A stretch of DNA of 64,000 nt from Brevibacterium senegalense (GTDB lineage: Bacteria > Actinomycetota > Actinomycetes > Actinomycetales > Brevibacteriaceae), in the NCBI RefSeq assembly GCF_000285835.1, contig NZ_HE978605.1:65466-129465 (forward strand). The letters run 5' to 3'. Position numbers and translations under genes: made by a program. Positions 47,895-55,719 of the stretch are shown piece by piece (the first letter of the stretch is position 1; the number at the start of each line of letters is the position of its first letter). The notes beneath the pieces are model-generated. The model was not told where the DNA came from and made no database searches. It saw only the letters and a program-made list of their open reading frames with translations.

Positions 47895-47983
47895 GGTCTC
47901 CCTGCGCCGGCATTATCCGGTTCAGGTTCGACGGTCGAGGGCTCGCTGCCCTCCTCTCAGCCTGGATCTGCCAAGCTCCCGTG
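47895..47983 (-). ncRNA. TPP riboswitch (THI element)
   Basis: The minus strand shows the diagnostic elements: CGGGAGC opening stem, CAGGCTGAGAGG (P2/P3 side with the pyrimidine-binding CTGAGA), ACCTGAACCGGATAATGCCGG and the closing GCAGGGAGAC. It lies in the leader of the ECF operon. TPP binding should switch the transporter genes off. A TATCAT (47992-47997) just upstream is a plausible -10 element. Confidence 0.93.
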
Positions 47984-48051
47984 TGCCGACCATGATAGCC
48001 GACCGGCCGGGCGGACGGCGTCCGCCGGCGGCACACGGCCGCACAGCGCCT

Positions 48052-49629
48052 CTACGCCCGGATCGCGTCGACGATGCGGGCGCGGGTCGCGACGATCGCC
48101 GGCAGGAGCCCGGCCAGGGCGCCCGCTCCCACGGACACCGCGAAGCCCACGAGCGCCGCGGACACGGGGAAGGCCGGTGCCGCGGCCATGCCGTCGGTCA
48201 GGATCGCCATGACCGCGGGCGTGCGGAGGATGAGGACGGAGACGGCGATCCCCACGACGCCGGCCAGGCTCGTCGCGACGACGGACTCCATCATGACGGA
48301 GAAGAAGACGCGGGCCCCGGTGGCGCCGAAGCTGCGGCGGATGCCGATCTCCCGCACCCGCTGCTGCACCGTCACGAGCGCGATGTTGAGCAGCCCCATG
48401 ACGCCCAGGAACAGGATGAGCCCCGCGATCGCCAGGAGGATCGTCCGCAGGACGCCCAGGGGATCGTCCCCGAAGGCGAAGGCGTCGGACCGGTAGCCGG
48501 ACCACGTCCCGCCCGTTATGGCGCTCAGTCGGGAGGAGACCTGCGTGGCCAGGTCGTCAGCGATCTCCTCCGGCACCCACGCCTGCAGCGAGAACTGCTG
48601 CGGCTCCTGCACGAGCGCGGTCGCGGCAGGTGCGCCGGCCAGCAGGCGGACCTCGCGCATCTCCCACCGGTTGCCGCGTGTCACCCCGATGACGGTCGCG
48701 GTCAGCGGGGCCCCGCCCTCGGTCGCGGCCAGCTCGATCGAGGCAGGGAGGTCCGAGGCTGTGAGGCCCTGATCCGCCAGGACGTTCTCGTTCACGACGG
48801 CCGCCGGGGCGAGGTTCTGCTCGTCGCCGGGGGCGAACCAGCAACCGGCGACCAGCTCCGCGCTGAAGATCGTGCCGTGGTCCGGCTCGATGAGCAGCGT
48901 GTCCGCCCACTCGTCGCCGTATCGCCCGGTGACCAGCACCTGCGACTGCGACAGGACGGTGGTCCGCGTGATCGAGAACTCCTCGAGCACCGGGTCCGCC
49001 GCCGCCCGCAGTGCGGCGGGATCGGCGCTCAGCCGCGGGTCCTCCGTCTCGAGGGTGAGAGTGGCCGCGCGGCCGCTCATCTGCTCGCAGCTGGCCCGCA
49101 GCGAGTCCTGCGCCATCGTCGACATCGCGACGACCAGGGTGAGCGAGCACACCGCGATCGCGACCCGCTGCTGCTCACCGCCGGACAGGCGGGTGGGCAC
49201 CTGATCGGCGCGCTCCCCCAGGCCCAGCCGCTCGAGGACCTCACGGGCGCGCCGCTTGCGGGTGCGGACCTCTGCGGCGGTCCCGTAGAGCAGCGGGTGG
49301 GCGACGTTCTCCAGCGCCGTGCGTCCCGGCAGCAGGTTGAACTGCTGGAAGACGAAGCCGATCTGCGCACCGCGGATCCGGGAGGCGGTGCGCTGCGACA
49401 GGCGGGCGGTGGGGGTGCCGTCCCACAGCATGTGCCCGCCGGTGGGCCGATCCAGCAGTCCCAGGATGTTGAGCAGGGTCGACTTGCCGGTGCCGGAGCG
49501 GCCCACGATCCCCACGTGCTCGCCCGGGTGCACCGTCAGGTCGATGCGGCGCAGGATCTCCAGCAGCGAGCCGTCCGGCAGGCGCACGGAGCGCGCGACG
49601 CCCTCGAGGTGCAGCAGCGGCGCCGTCAC
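48052..49629 (-). CDS. MacB-type ABC ATPase/permease joined by internal deletion
   Basis: 525 residues in one open frame. Residues 1-159 are the start of a LolD/MacB-type ATPase: Walker A GRSGTGKST at 43-51, Q-loop FVFQQFN and signature LSGGEQQRVAIA at 148-159. The sequence then passes directly into a permease: VCSLTLVVAMS as a first TM (about 156-173), a periplasmic MacB-core region and three C-terminal TMs (GIRRSFGATGAR between them). Walker B, D-loop and H-loop, about 70 or more residues, and the permease N-terminus are absent. It can therefore hardly hydrolyse ATP. GTG 49629 overlaps the preceding gene as GTGA. Probably a decayed efflux gene pair. Confidence 0.75.
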   Translation of the reverse strand: MTAPLLHLEGVARSVRLPDGSLLEILRRIDLTVHPGEHVGIVGRSGTGKSTLLNILGLLDRPTGGHMLWDGTPTARLSQRTASRIRGAQIGFVFQQFNLLPGRTALENVAHPLLYGTAAEVRTRKRRAREVLERLGLGERADQVPTRLSGGEQQRVAIAVCSLTLVVAMSTMAQDSLRASCEQMSGRAATLTLETEDPRLSADPAALRAAADPVLEEFSITRTTVLSQSQVLVTGRYGDEWADTLLIEPDHGTIFSAELVAGCWFAPGDEQNLAPAAVVNENVLADQGLTASDLPASIELAATEGGAPLTATVIGVTRGNRWEMREVRLLAGAPAATALVQEPQQFSLQAWVPEEIADDLATQVSSRLSAITGGTWSGYRSDAFAFGDDPLGVLRTILLAIAGLILFLGVMGLLNIALVTVQQRVREIGIRRSFGATGARVFFSVMMESVVATSLAGVVGIAVSVLILRTPAVMAILTDGMAAAPAFPVSAALVGFAVSVGAGALAGLLPAIVATRARIVDAIRA

Positions 49630-50601
49630 CCGACCATCCCGAAGTCCATGCCCTCGTCCATGTCCGGCTCCGTGCCCGGCACGTACTCGAGGATGGACTC
49701 GCCCTCCTCGAGACCGCTCACCACCTCTGCGCGCGTGCCGTCGGACATGCCGATCGTGACGGACCGCTCCTCCGGCTCGCCTGTGTCGCCCGGGCCCCAG
49801 ACGGAGGCGTCCTCGCCCATGCCGCGCACGGCGGTGACCGGGACGGTGAGCACGTCGTCCGCGGAGCCCACGTCGACGATCATGCACATCGTGAGCCCGT
49901 TGTAGACCTCGACGTCATCGGGGATGCCGCACCGCAGCTGCGTCGTGCCGGATCCGGTGTCGCCGGCCGCACCGGTGTCCAGGCCGTCGTCACCGATGCC
50001 GAGGCCGTCGTCACCGGACATGTCCGCGTCACCGGCCGTGTCCCCGCCGGCGCCCGCGTCGCCGCCGGCTGCGCCTCCGCCACCCGTCGGGGGCGCTCCG
50101 GCCTCCAGCAGGCTCAGCGACGTGCAGTCGGAGGGCGGCGGCCCCTGGTCGATGATGATCTGCGCGGTGTCCGGCAGGTCGCCCAGTCGGTAGAGCTCGA
50201 CGGGCTCGATGTCCGCGGTCGCGCTGTACGTGCGTGGGGTGACGGTCAGGGCCTCCGCGTCCTCCGCGTCCTGGGACCCGTCCGGGGCACCGGGATCGGA
50301 GGCCTCGTCCGGCACCTCCTCTGCCATGATCTGGAAGAGGTCGTCGCCCTCCTCCACGACCATCCCCGGGCGCGCCCAGATGTGGTTGACAGTGCCGTCC
50401 GGTCCGGCTTCGCCGCGACGGGGTCCGCGATCGCGATCGCTCCACGACGGTCTCCATCCCCAGCAGCTCGCCCGTGGGGAACTCGTCGTCCGCGCCGGCG
50501 TCACCGGACGGGGCGAACGCCAGCCAGGCGAGCGACACCGCGATGACGAGCAGGACGACGAGGTGGAGGATCGGGAGGACCACACGTCGGAACACCTGCA
50601 C
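49626..50601 (-). pseudogene. frameshifted MacA/HlyD-like membrane fusion protein
   Basis: Starting at GTG 50601, the product begins MQVFRRVVLPILHLVVLLV (signal anchor) and runs to about METVVER. After about 50427-50440 the family-like sequence continues in the next frame (GTVNHIWARPGMVVEEGDDL, ... LTVPVTAVRG, ... SVTIGMSDGTRAEVVSGLEEG) to the stop at 49626. Neither frame alone encodes a full protein; one missing base would restore a run of VER-DRDRG. The protein would link the permease downstream to a periplasmic or cell-wall partner. It contains a Gly/Asp-rich insert near 49970-50060. Sequencing error is the alternative. Confidence 0.7.
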
Positions 50602-50713
50602 GGATCACACACCTCACGGACACGGCCGCGGTCCCTCACCGCGACGACCGGGACTGGTCCTACCCTCACAACCCGGTGATCGGCGCCCCCACCAGCAGAG
50701 ATTCCGACAGAAC

Positions 50714-50776
50714 CGCTGAGGTGCACGCACACGCCCCGATCAGCGTTGATCACAGTCCTGTCCATGCACCTCAGCG
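50714..50776. repeat. 12-bp inverted repeat with nested hairpin
   Basis: Arms 50714-50725 and 50765-50776 are perfect 12-bp complements. The 39-base interior contains its own hairpin (GATCA at 50738-50742 with TGATC at 50747-50751). It lies between the efflux remnant and the tRNA terminator, in a 238-bp stretch without a gene. No function could be assigned. Confidence 0.55.
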
Positions 50777-50799
50777 CAGGAACGGGAGCGCAGGAACGC

Positions 50800-50832
50800 G
50801 AAGAACCCCCGTCCACCGGACGGGGGTTCTTC
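50800..50832 (-). terminator. tRNA-Thr/tRNA-Met terminator
   Basis: Perfect 15-bp arms with a three-base loop, beginning 8 bases after the tRNA-Met 3' end on the minus strand, with a T-containing tail on both sides. Confidence 0.8.
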
Positions 50833-50839
50833 CTGGTCG

Positions 50840-50913
50840 TAGCGGGGGCGGGGCTCGATCCCGCGACCTCACGATTATGAGTCGTGCGCTCTAACCACCT
50901 GAGCTACCCCGCC
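50840..50913 (-). tRNA. tRNA-Met (CAT anticodon, elongator type)
   Basis: 74 bases; acceptor GGCGGGG pairs with CCCCGCT (one G-U), anticodon loop CTCATAA, T arm GGGATCGAGCCCC. The first acceptor pair is formed, which excludes initiator tRNA. Similarity to actinobacterial elongator tRNA-Met rather than tRNA-Ile(CAT) is judged by eye. CCA is not encoded. Cotranscribed with tRNA-Thr 28 bases upstream. Confidence 0.9.
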
Positions 50914-50941
50914 GCGCGCGAACCGCAGTAGGGCCCACGAG

Positions 50942-51014
50942 AGCCCCAAAAGGGAATCGAACCCTTGACCTTTTCCTTACCATGGAAACGCTCTGCCGAC
51001 TGAGCTATTGGGGC
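50942..51014 (-). tRNA. tRNA-Thr (GGT anticodon)
   Basis: 73 bases with acceptor GCCCCAA/TTGGGGC and anticodon loop ATGGTAA between TTTCC and GGAAA. First gene of the tRNA-Thr-tRNA-Met pair. Confidence 0.95.
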
Positions 51015-51025
51015 AACGAGACGAT

Positions 51026-51054
51026 ACTTTACACAGTCGCCGGACCGGACGCAA
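51026..51054 (-). promoter_or_regulatory. tRNA-Thr/Met promoter overlapping a terminator
   Basis: TTGCGT (51049-51054), 17 bases, and TAAAGT (51026-51031) with an upstream TG on the minus strand, 11 bases before the tRNA 5' end. The -35 and spacer lie within the hairpin that terminates the upstream operon. Confidence 0.55.
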
Positions 51055-51074
51055 AGCAGATTCCGGCGACTGTG
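51032..51074 (-). terminator. terminator of the glutaminase operon
   Basis: Perfect 13-bp arms (51032-51044 and 51062-51074) with a 17-base loop, 10 bases after the stop of the last operon gene on the minus strand. Confidence 0.75.
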
Positions 51075-51083
51075 ACGGAGCAC

Positions 51084-52517
51084 TCAGGAGGCCTTCGCGC
51101 GGGCCTCCACGACGGCGTCCACGAGGTCCTCGCGCGTGCCCCCGTAGAGGGTCGACGCCCACACGGTGTCGCGCAGGACGTAGGGCCTGCCGTCGACCGC
51201 GAGCCAGCGCAGCGGGTTGTCGCTGCGGTCGTCGTGGAGGCACTTCGCGCAGGCGGGGACGGTGAGGGAGCCGGTCCGTCCGGACACGGACACGTCGATC
51301 TCCTTCTTGGCCGGACCGTGGCGCGGGTCGATGCTGCACAGTCGCTGGGCCTCCGTGTCCCGGTTCCCGCGCAGGCTCAGCGCGCCGCCGGCCGTGCGCC
51401 GGCTCCCCCGGCCCCCGGACCGGGGCGCCTTCTCCGCCCGGGTGACCGCGGCCTCGGCGATGCCCATGAGCACCATCGCACCTGCGAGGTCGTCCTCGCG
51501 CGCGTCCGTGTCGTCCGCGATGCGGCGGGCCAGCCCGTACGCGTCCAGGCCGTGCTCCACGAGGTCCGCCGTCTCGCTGTCGAGGGACCCGGTCTGCAGC
51601 TTCTCCAGCCGTTCGACGACCCCCAGCGCGTCCTCGCCCAGCGCGCGGCGCATCGCGCCCCGGTCCGCGGCGGAGGCCGCCTGGGCGATCGCCTTGGGGA
51701 TCCGGTACCGCTTGCGCCGGGCACCGCGCGGGATCGCGAACCAGAGGATCGCTGCGATGACGACGACCAGCAGCATCGCGATCGCGAAGGTCCGCAGCGG
51801 GGACACCGCGACCTGGTGCTGGAGTTCCTGCATTAAGCCGCTCCCGCGGGAGGAGAACTCGACGGGCTGCGGATCCTCGAGTCCCTCGAGTCCCTGCCGC
51901 ACGCGTCCCAGCACCGATTCCGTGTCCGTCCCGGTCCGCGTCGAGTAGAACTGCTCCGCGAGGAGGTACTGCCGGTCCTCGTCCGGCGTCACGACCTCGA
52001 CCTGGACGCCGTAGCCCTCCGTGCCCGCCACCACGGCGACCATCTCCGTCTCCGGCAGCGTCTCCGCGAGGATCTGGGCGACGGTCGAGGTCGTCGAGTA
52101 GTCGAGTCCGCTGTCGAAGACGAGGTACGTGGGCACGGACGCCTTCTCCTGCAGCTCCCGCAGGTCCTCGTAGGCGTCGCCGTACAGCAGCTGCGCACCC
52201 TCGTCGGAGTACAGCGGGTCCTCCTCGAGGTGCGTCACGTAGGTGTCGACCCGTTCCAGCACGGTCGTCCCGTCGTCGCCCGCCAGGACGCGGACCTCCG
52301 CCGAGGCCGTGGTCGGCGAGGCCGTCCTCGCCGCCGCGGTCTGTGCCGTCGCCGAGGTCGTGGTCGCCTCCGCGGTCGTGCTCGCCTCCGCGGTCACCGG
52401 CACCGGTGCTGTCGCGGACGCGGGGGCCGCGGCGAGTCCGCCGCACGCTGTGCCCAGCGCGACGGCCAGGCCGACCGCCCGCACAGCGGTTCCCTGAGTC
52501 TGTGGTCGCCTGCTCAC
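51084..52517 (-). CDS. unknown secreted-domain membrane protein of the C-x5-H/CxxC family (member 4)
   Basis: Not recognised. 477 residues: signal peptide (about 1-36, APASA cleavage region) and a Thr/Ala-rich linker. An alpha/beta extracytoplasmic domain follows (about 80-215, strands PTYLVFDSG and MVAVVAGTEG), then TM 243-263 and RGARRKRYR stop-transfer. The cytosolic part is helical with C394-x5-H400 (CSIDPRHG), C423-x2-C426 (ACAKC) and GRPYVLRDTVWAS near the C-terminus. Here the topology is clear: sensor-like domain outside, putative metal site inside. GTG 52517 overlaps the upstream stop. Closest relative in the window is the 430-residue protein at 34427-35719. Confidence 0.72.
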   Translation of the reverse strand: MSRRPQTQGTAVRAVGLAVALGTACGGLAAAPASATAPVPVTAEASTTAEATTTSATAQTAAARTASPTTASAEVRVLAGDDGTTVLERVDTYVTHLEEDPLYSDEGAQLLYGDAYEDLRELQEKASVPTYLVFDSGLDYSTTSTVAQILAETLPETEMVAVVAGTEGYGVQVEVVTPDEDRQYLLAEQFYSTRTGTDTESVLGRVRQGLEGLEDPQPVEFSSRGSGLMQELQHQVAVSPLRTFAIAMLLVVVIAAILWFAIPRGARRKRYRIPKAIAQAASAADRGAMRRALGEDALGVVERLEKLQTGSLDSETADLVEHGLDAYGLARRIADDTDAREDDLAGAMVLMGIAEAAVTRAEKAPRSGGRGSRRTAGGALSLRGNRDTEAQRLCSIDPRHGPAKKEIDVSVSGRTGSLTVPACAKCLHDDRSDNPLRWLAVDGRPYVLRDTVWASTLYGGTREDLVDAVVEARAKAS

Positions 52518-54799
52518 GCGCGTCTCCTCCGTCCGCCGCCCCGTCGTCGGGGCGAGTTCTTCGCCGCCCTGTCCTTGCCGGACGAGGTCCGATCCTTCGC
52601 CTGTCTCCGCGTCCCGCCGACGGCTGCGACCGGATCCGTCCGATCCGTGACGAGGCGGCGGAACACGATCCCCGCGGCGAGCACCAGCAGCGCGGCACCG
52701 CCGGCGCCCAGCAGGGTCCGCAGCCACAGCCGGCTGGTCCACGCGGGCGTGCCGGGAGCGGGCTCGAACGCGTCCGGGTCCTCGTCGTACCACTCGATCG
52801 GCTCATCCGCCGGGATCCAGTCGGAGTCCTCCGCCCACCGCAGCTGCGCGATCGTCTGCCGATCCAGCGGCGCGTCGTAGGCGACGTCGGGTCGGTCCGG
52901 TCGCGACATGATGTCCTGCTCGATGCCGTTCGCCACGATCACGACGGAACTGCGGGAGATCAGCACGGCCAGAGAACCCTCCGGCAGCGCCTGCGCGATG
53001 ACGTCCTCGTGGTCGTACGAGGACACCACTCCCCTGCTCGTGGGCTCGTACGCGATGACCCGCACGTCGTGTCCCGTCGACTCTGCGACCTCGTCCGCGA
53101 CCGCCTGCACCTCGACCAGATTCTCGTCCACCAGGACCGGCGCGATGTACGGGGACACGAACGGCCCGTCCGCGGCCCCCTCGACCGCGCGCAGGGCTTC
53201 CTGTCGCGCCGCGTCGCGCGGGTCGTCGACGGGTGACCCCGGCGCACCGGGCTCCGCCGTGTACACCTTCTCCAGCTGCGCCCCGTCGTGCAGTCCACCG
53301 GCGATCCCGGCCAGGAGTGCCAGCACCGCAGCGGTCGTGAGGAGGACGGCGCGCGCCCACGGCGACGACCCGGCCCGGTCCTCCGCCCGGACCGTGCCGC
53401 CCCAGTCCGCAGCGGCTGCGACGCGTGGCGCACCCGGGGCCGGCGTCCAGTCCGCGGGCATGTTCGCGATCGCATCGCTCAGCGGTCCGAACGCCCCGTA
53501 TCCGCTGGCCGCCCACGGGGAGGAGCTGCGTCGCCAGTAGGGCCTGCCGCGGTCGATGCCGTCGAGGCTCAGGAAGGACGGTGCGCGCCCCTTCGCGATG
53601 CGCTCCGCGTTCAGGTCCGACACCGGCACGGTCACCTGGGCACCCAGCAGGTCGACGCTCTCCTCGCGGACCGCAGGCAGGTCGGGGCGGAAGAAGCAGC
53701 GGCTGCGGTGCTCCCCGTCCCGCTCCCGGGAGAGCTCCGTCCAGCCGGCCCACACGAGGGCTGAGCCCGATTCCGCGGGGTCGGGCAGTCGGCCGATCGC
53801 CGTCTCGATCGTGGAGTCCAGCTGCGACGCCGTCGTGAGCCGGCGGTGGGCCCGGACCGCGTCCTTCCGCAGACCGGCGAGGGCCGCCGCCTCGTGCCGA
53901 CGATCGAGGCGCGTGCCGAAGACGCGCGCCAGCGGCCCCCGGTTCCGGGGCAGCAGCAGGACGACGCAGAGGACCAGCAGCAGGCCGCCCACCACGGCGG
54001 CCGCGGTGAAGGCCGCCCCCATGATCGCCGATCCGATGCCATCACCCTGCAGGCTGGAGCGGTACCCCACCCCGGTCCACCCCTGCGGCCGGGTCTCGTG
54101 GGGCAGCAGCTCCACGTCGAGGGAATCGGCGTGCAGCGCGCGCAGGGTGAAGGAGATCGGCGGTGCGGTCTGCTCCGTGTTGAGATACGGCGGTCCCACC
54201 GGATTCGCGTCCGCCAGGTCCGTGCGGAGCCTCCCGTCCGCGTAGGTGCTGAACTCCGCGATGCCGCCGGTGGAGAGGATGTAGACCGTCTTCGCCCGCG
54301 GATCCGCGCGGGCCATCTCCGTCAGCGCCCACTGCTGCCCGATCCGAGCGGTGCCGGCATCCAGACCTGCCGCAGAATCGGTCACCGGAGCGGGCAGGAC
54401 CGCGATCCGCACGGTCCACCCGTCCGCTTCGAGCGCGGAGATCGGCTCGTCGAGCATGGCCCGCTGGTGCTCGTCCCACAGCCCCACCGCCTCCGGGGCG
54501 ACCGCGACCGGATCGTCCGCCCACTGGGTGCCGACGGCGGTGACGACGTACTCCGCGATCGCCTCCGCTCGGGCTCGCGTCGCCTCCGTGGCCGGGTCCT
54601 GCGCCTGGGACTCCCCGGCCCCGGACTCTGACGAATCCGCAGCGGGGGTCGCGGAGGCGGTCTCCTGGGTCGCGGACGGCGAGTCATCTGCGGTGGCGGC
54701 CACGGCCTCGGCGGTAGGGACAGTGCCCACCAGCAGGAGCCCGGCGACAGCGCATCCCGTCACGACGGCCAGGGGCCGTCGGGGCAGGACGGTCCTCAC
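52514..54799 (-). CDS. unknown membrane protein, two-domain member without the full metal site (member 5)
   Basis: Not recognised. 761 residues: signal peptide (TAEA cleavage near 32), a first extracytoplasmic alpha/beta domain (about 75-250), TM about 257-285, and a cytosolic helical part. Only the first cysteine of the family site remains (C368, CFFRPDLP); His and CxxC are replaced, while GRPYWRR (418-424) is kept. TM 482-503 is followed by a second extracytoplasmic alpha/beta domain (about 530-690, strands DVRVIAYEP and LAVLISR), TM 690-712 and a basic C-terminal tail (RRRGGGRRRR). It looks like an internal duplication of the sensor-like domain. GTG 54799 overlaps the upstream stop. Confidence 0.7.
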   Translation of the reverse strand: MRTVLPRRPLAVVTGCAVAGLLLVGTVPTAEAVAATADDSPSATQETASATPAADSSESGAGESQAQDPATEATRARAEAIAEYVVTAVGTQWADDPVAVAPEAVGLWDEHQRAMLDEPISALEADGWTVRIAVLPAPVTDSAAGLDAGTARIGQQWALTEMARADPRAKTVYILSTGGIAEFSTYADGRLRTDLADANPVGPPYLNTEQTAPPISFTLRALHADSLDVELLPHETRPQGWTGVGYRSSLQGDGIGSAIMGAAFTAAAVVGGLLLVLCVVLLLPRNRGPLARVFGTRLDRRHEAAALAGLRKDAVRAHRRLTTASQLDSTIETAIGRLPDPAESGSALVWAGWTELSRERDGEHRSRCFFRPDLPAVREESVDLLGAQVTVPVSDLNAERIAKGRAPSFLSLDGIDRGRPYWRRSSSPWAASGYGAFGPLSDAIANMPADWTPAPGAPRVAAAADWGGTVRAEDRAGSSPWARAVLLTTAAVLALLAGIAGGLHDGAQLEKVYTAEPGAPGSPVDDPRDAARQEALRAVEGAADGPFVSPYIAPVLVDENLVEVQAVADEVAESTGHDVRVIAYEPTSRGVVSSYDHEDVIAQALPEGSLAVLISRSSVVIVANGIEQDIMSRPDRPDVAYDAPLDRQTIAQLRWAEDSDWIPADEPIEWYDEDPDAFEPAPGTPAWTSRLWLRTLLGAGGAALLVLAAGIVFRRLVTDRTDPVAAVGGTRRQAKDRTSSGKDRAAKNSPRRRGGGRRRRA

Positions 54800-55719
54800 G
54801 CGAGGGCCTCGAACTTCGCGGTGATGAACCCCTGGAGCGTCGCGGGCCGGTTCGTGATGATGCCCTGGACGCCGGCGCCCAGCAGCTTCTCCCAGGAGGA
54901 GGGGTCGTCGACGGTCCAGACGAACACGCCGCACCCGGAGTCCAGGAACTGGTCGACGACCGCACGGCGCAGGAAGAAGCCGCGGACGGAGGGGTTGTAG
55001 GCGATGGCCTGGAGCTCCTCGACGACGGCCATGTCCTCCTCGCGGGGGACGGTGCGCAGGAGGCAGCGCTCGACCATCGGGGCGATGTCGCGCAGGTGGG
55101 CGAGAGTGCCGGGCGCGAAGCTCTGGACCAGGGTGCGGTCGGCCATGCCCGCGTCGATGATGGAGCCCGCGACGGACGCGACGGCGCCGGGCGACCACTC
55201 CCCCTTGAGCTCCAGCAGCAGGCGACCGCCCTTCGTCGACACGTCCGTCAGCAGCGTGTCGAGTTTGGGCAGGCGCTGCCCGGCGAACCCGGGGCCGGCC
55301 CACGAGCCCGCGTCCAGGCGCGACAGCACGTCGTCGTCCAGGCGGGCCACCTGCCCGGAACCGTCCGTCGTCCGATCGACCGACTGGTCGTGGATGACGA
55401 TGGGGGTGCCGTCCGCACTCACGTGCAGATCGACCTCGATCCAGTCCGCGCCGATCATGCGGGCGGCGTCGACGGCGGCCAGCGTGTTCTCCGGGGCGGC
55501 GGCGGAGTAGCCGCGGTGCGCGATGATCCACGGCCGATCCGTCACGAGCGGGGTGCCGGCGACGTCCGCGTGCGCGATCGAGGCGTCGTGGACCCGGTCG
55601 GCCCACGTGCGGCCCAGGGCGCCGCGGGAGCCGGTCGCGCCGGAGGTCGTCGTACCGGAGCCGGTGGGCGTCGCGGTGGACGCCGGTGCGGCGGATGCGG
55701 TCGCGGTGGTGGTGTCCAT
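54796..55719 (-). CDS. glycerophosphodiester phosphodiesterase family protein
   Basis: Hydrolyses glycerophosphodiesters to glycerol 3-phosphate and an alcohol. 307 residues: after a Thr/Ala-rich N-terminus of about 45 residues comes the GDPD TIM barrel with WIIAHRGYSAAAPENT (catalytic His-Arg), WIEVDLHVSADGTPIVIHD (metal acids and second His) and LLLELKG. No signal peptide, so cytosolic. ATG 55719 is one base into the glutaminase stop (TGATG-like coupling). Gene is the second of a four-gene operon. Confidence 0.9.
   Translation of the reverse strand: MDTTTATASAAPASTATPTGSGTTTSGATGSRGALGRTWADRVHDASIAHADVAGTPLVTDRPWIIAHRGYSAAAPENTLAAVDAARMIGADWIEVDLHVSADGTPIVIHDQSVDRTTDGSGQVARLDDDVLSRLDAGSWAGPGFAGQRLPKLDTLLTDVSTKGGRLLLELKGEWSPGAVASVAGSIIDAGMADRTLVQSFAPGTLAHLRDIAPMVERCLLRTVPREEDMAVVEELQAIAYNPSVRGFFLRRAVVDQFLDSGCGVFVWTVDDPSSWEKLLGAGVQGIITNRPATLQGFITAKFEALA

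Noticed and set aside
47981..48036. 8-bp inverted repeat with a 40-base loop around the riboswitch promoter
   Set aside because: Long loop and short arms; likely coincidental next to the TPP riboswitch.
50427..50440. Programmed frameshift in the membrane-fusion gene
   Set aside because: No slippery heptamer or downstream structure typical of programmed shifts was seen; mutation or sequence error is simpler, though not excluded.
50840..50913. tRNA-Ile with lysidine-modified CAT anticodon
   Set aside because: Body sequence by eye resembles actinobacterial elongator tRNA-Met and it is paired with tRNA-Thr as usual for that gene; a tRNA classifier would settle it.
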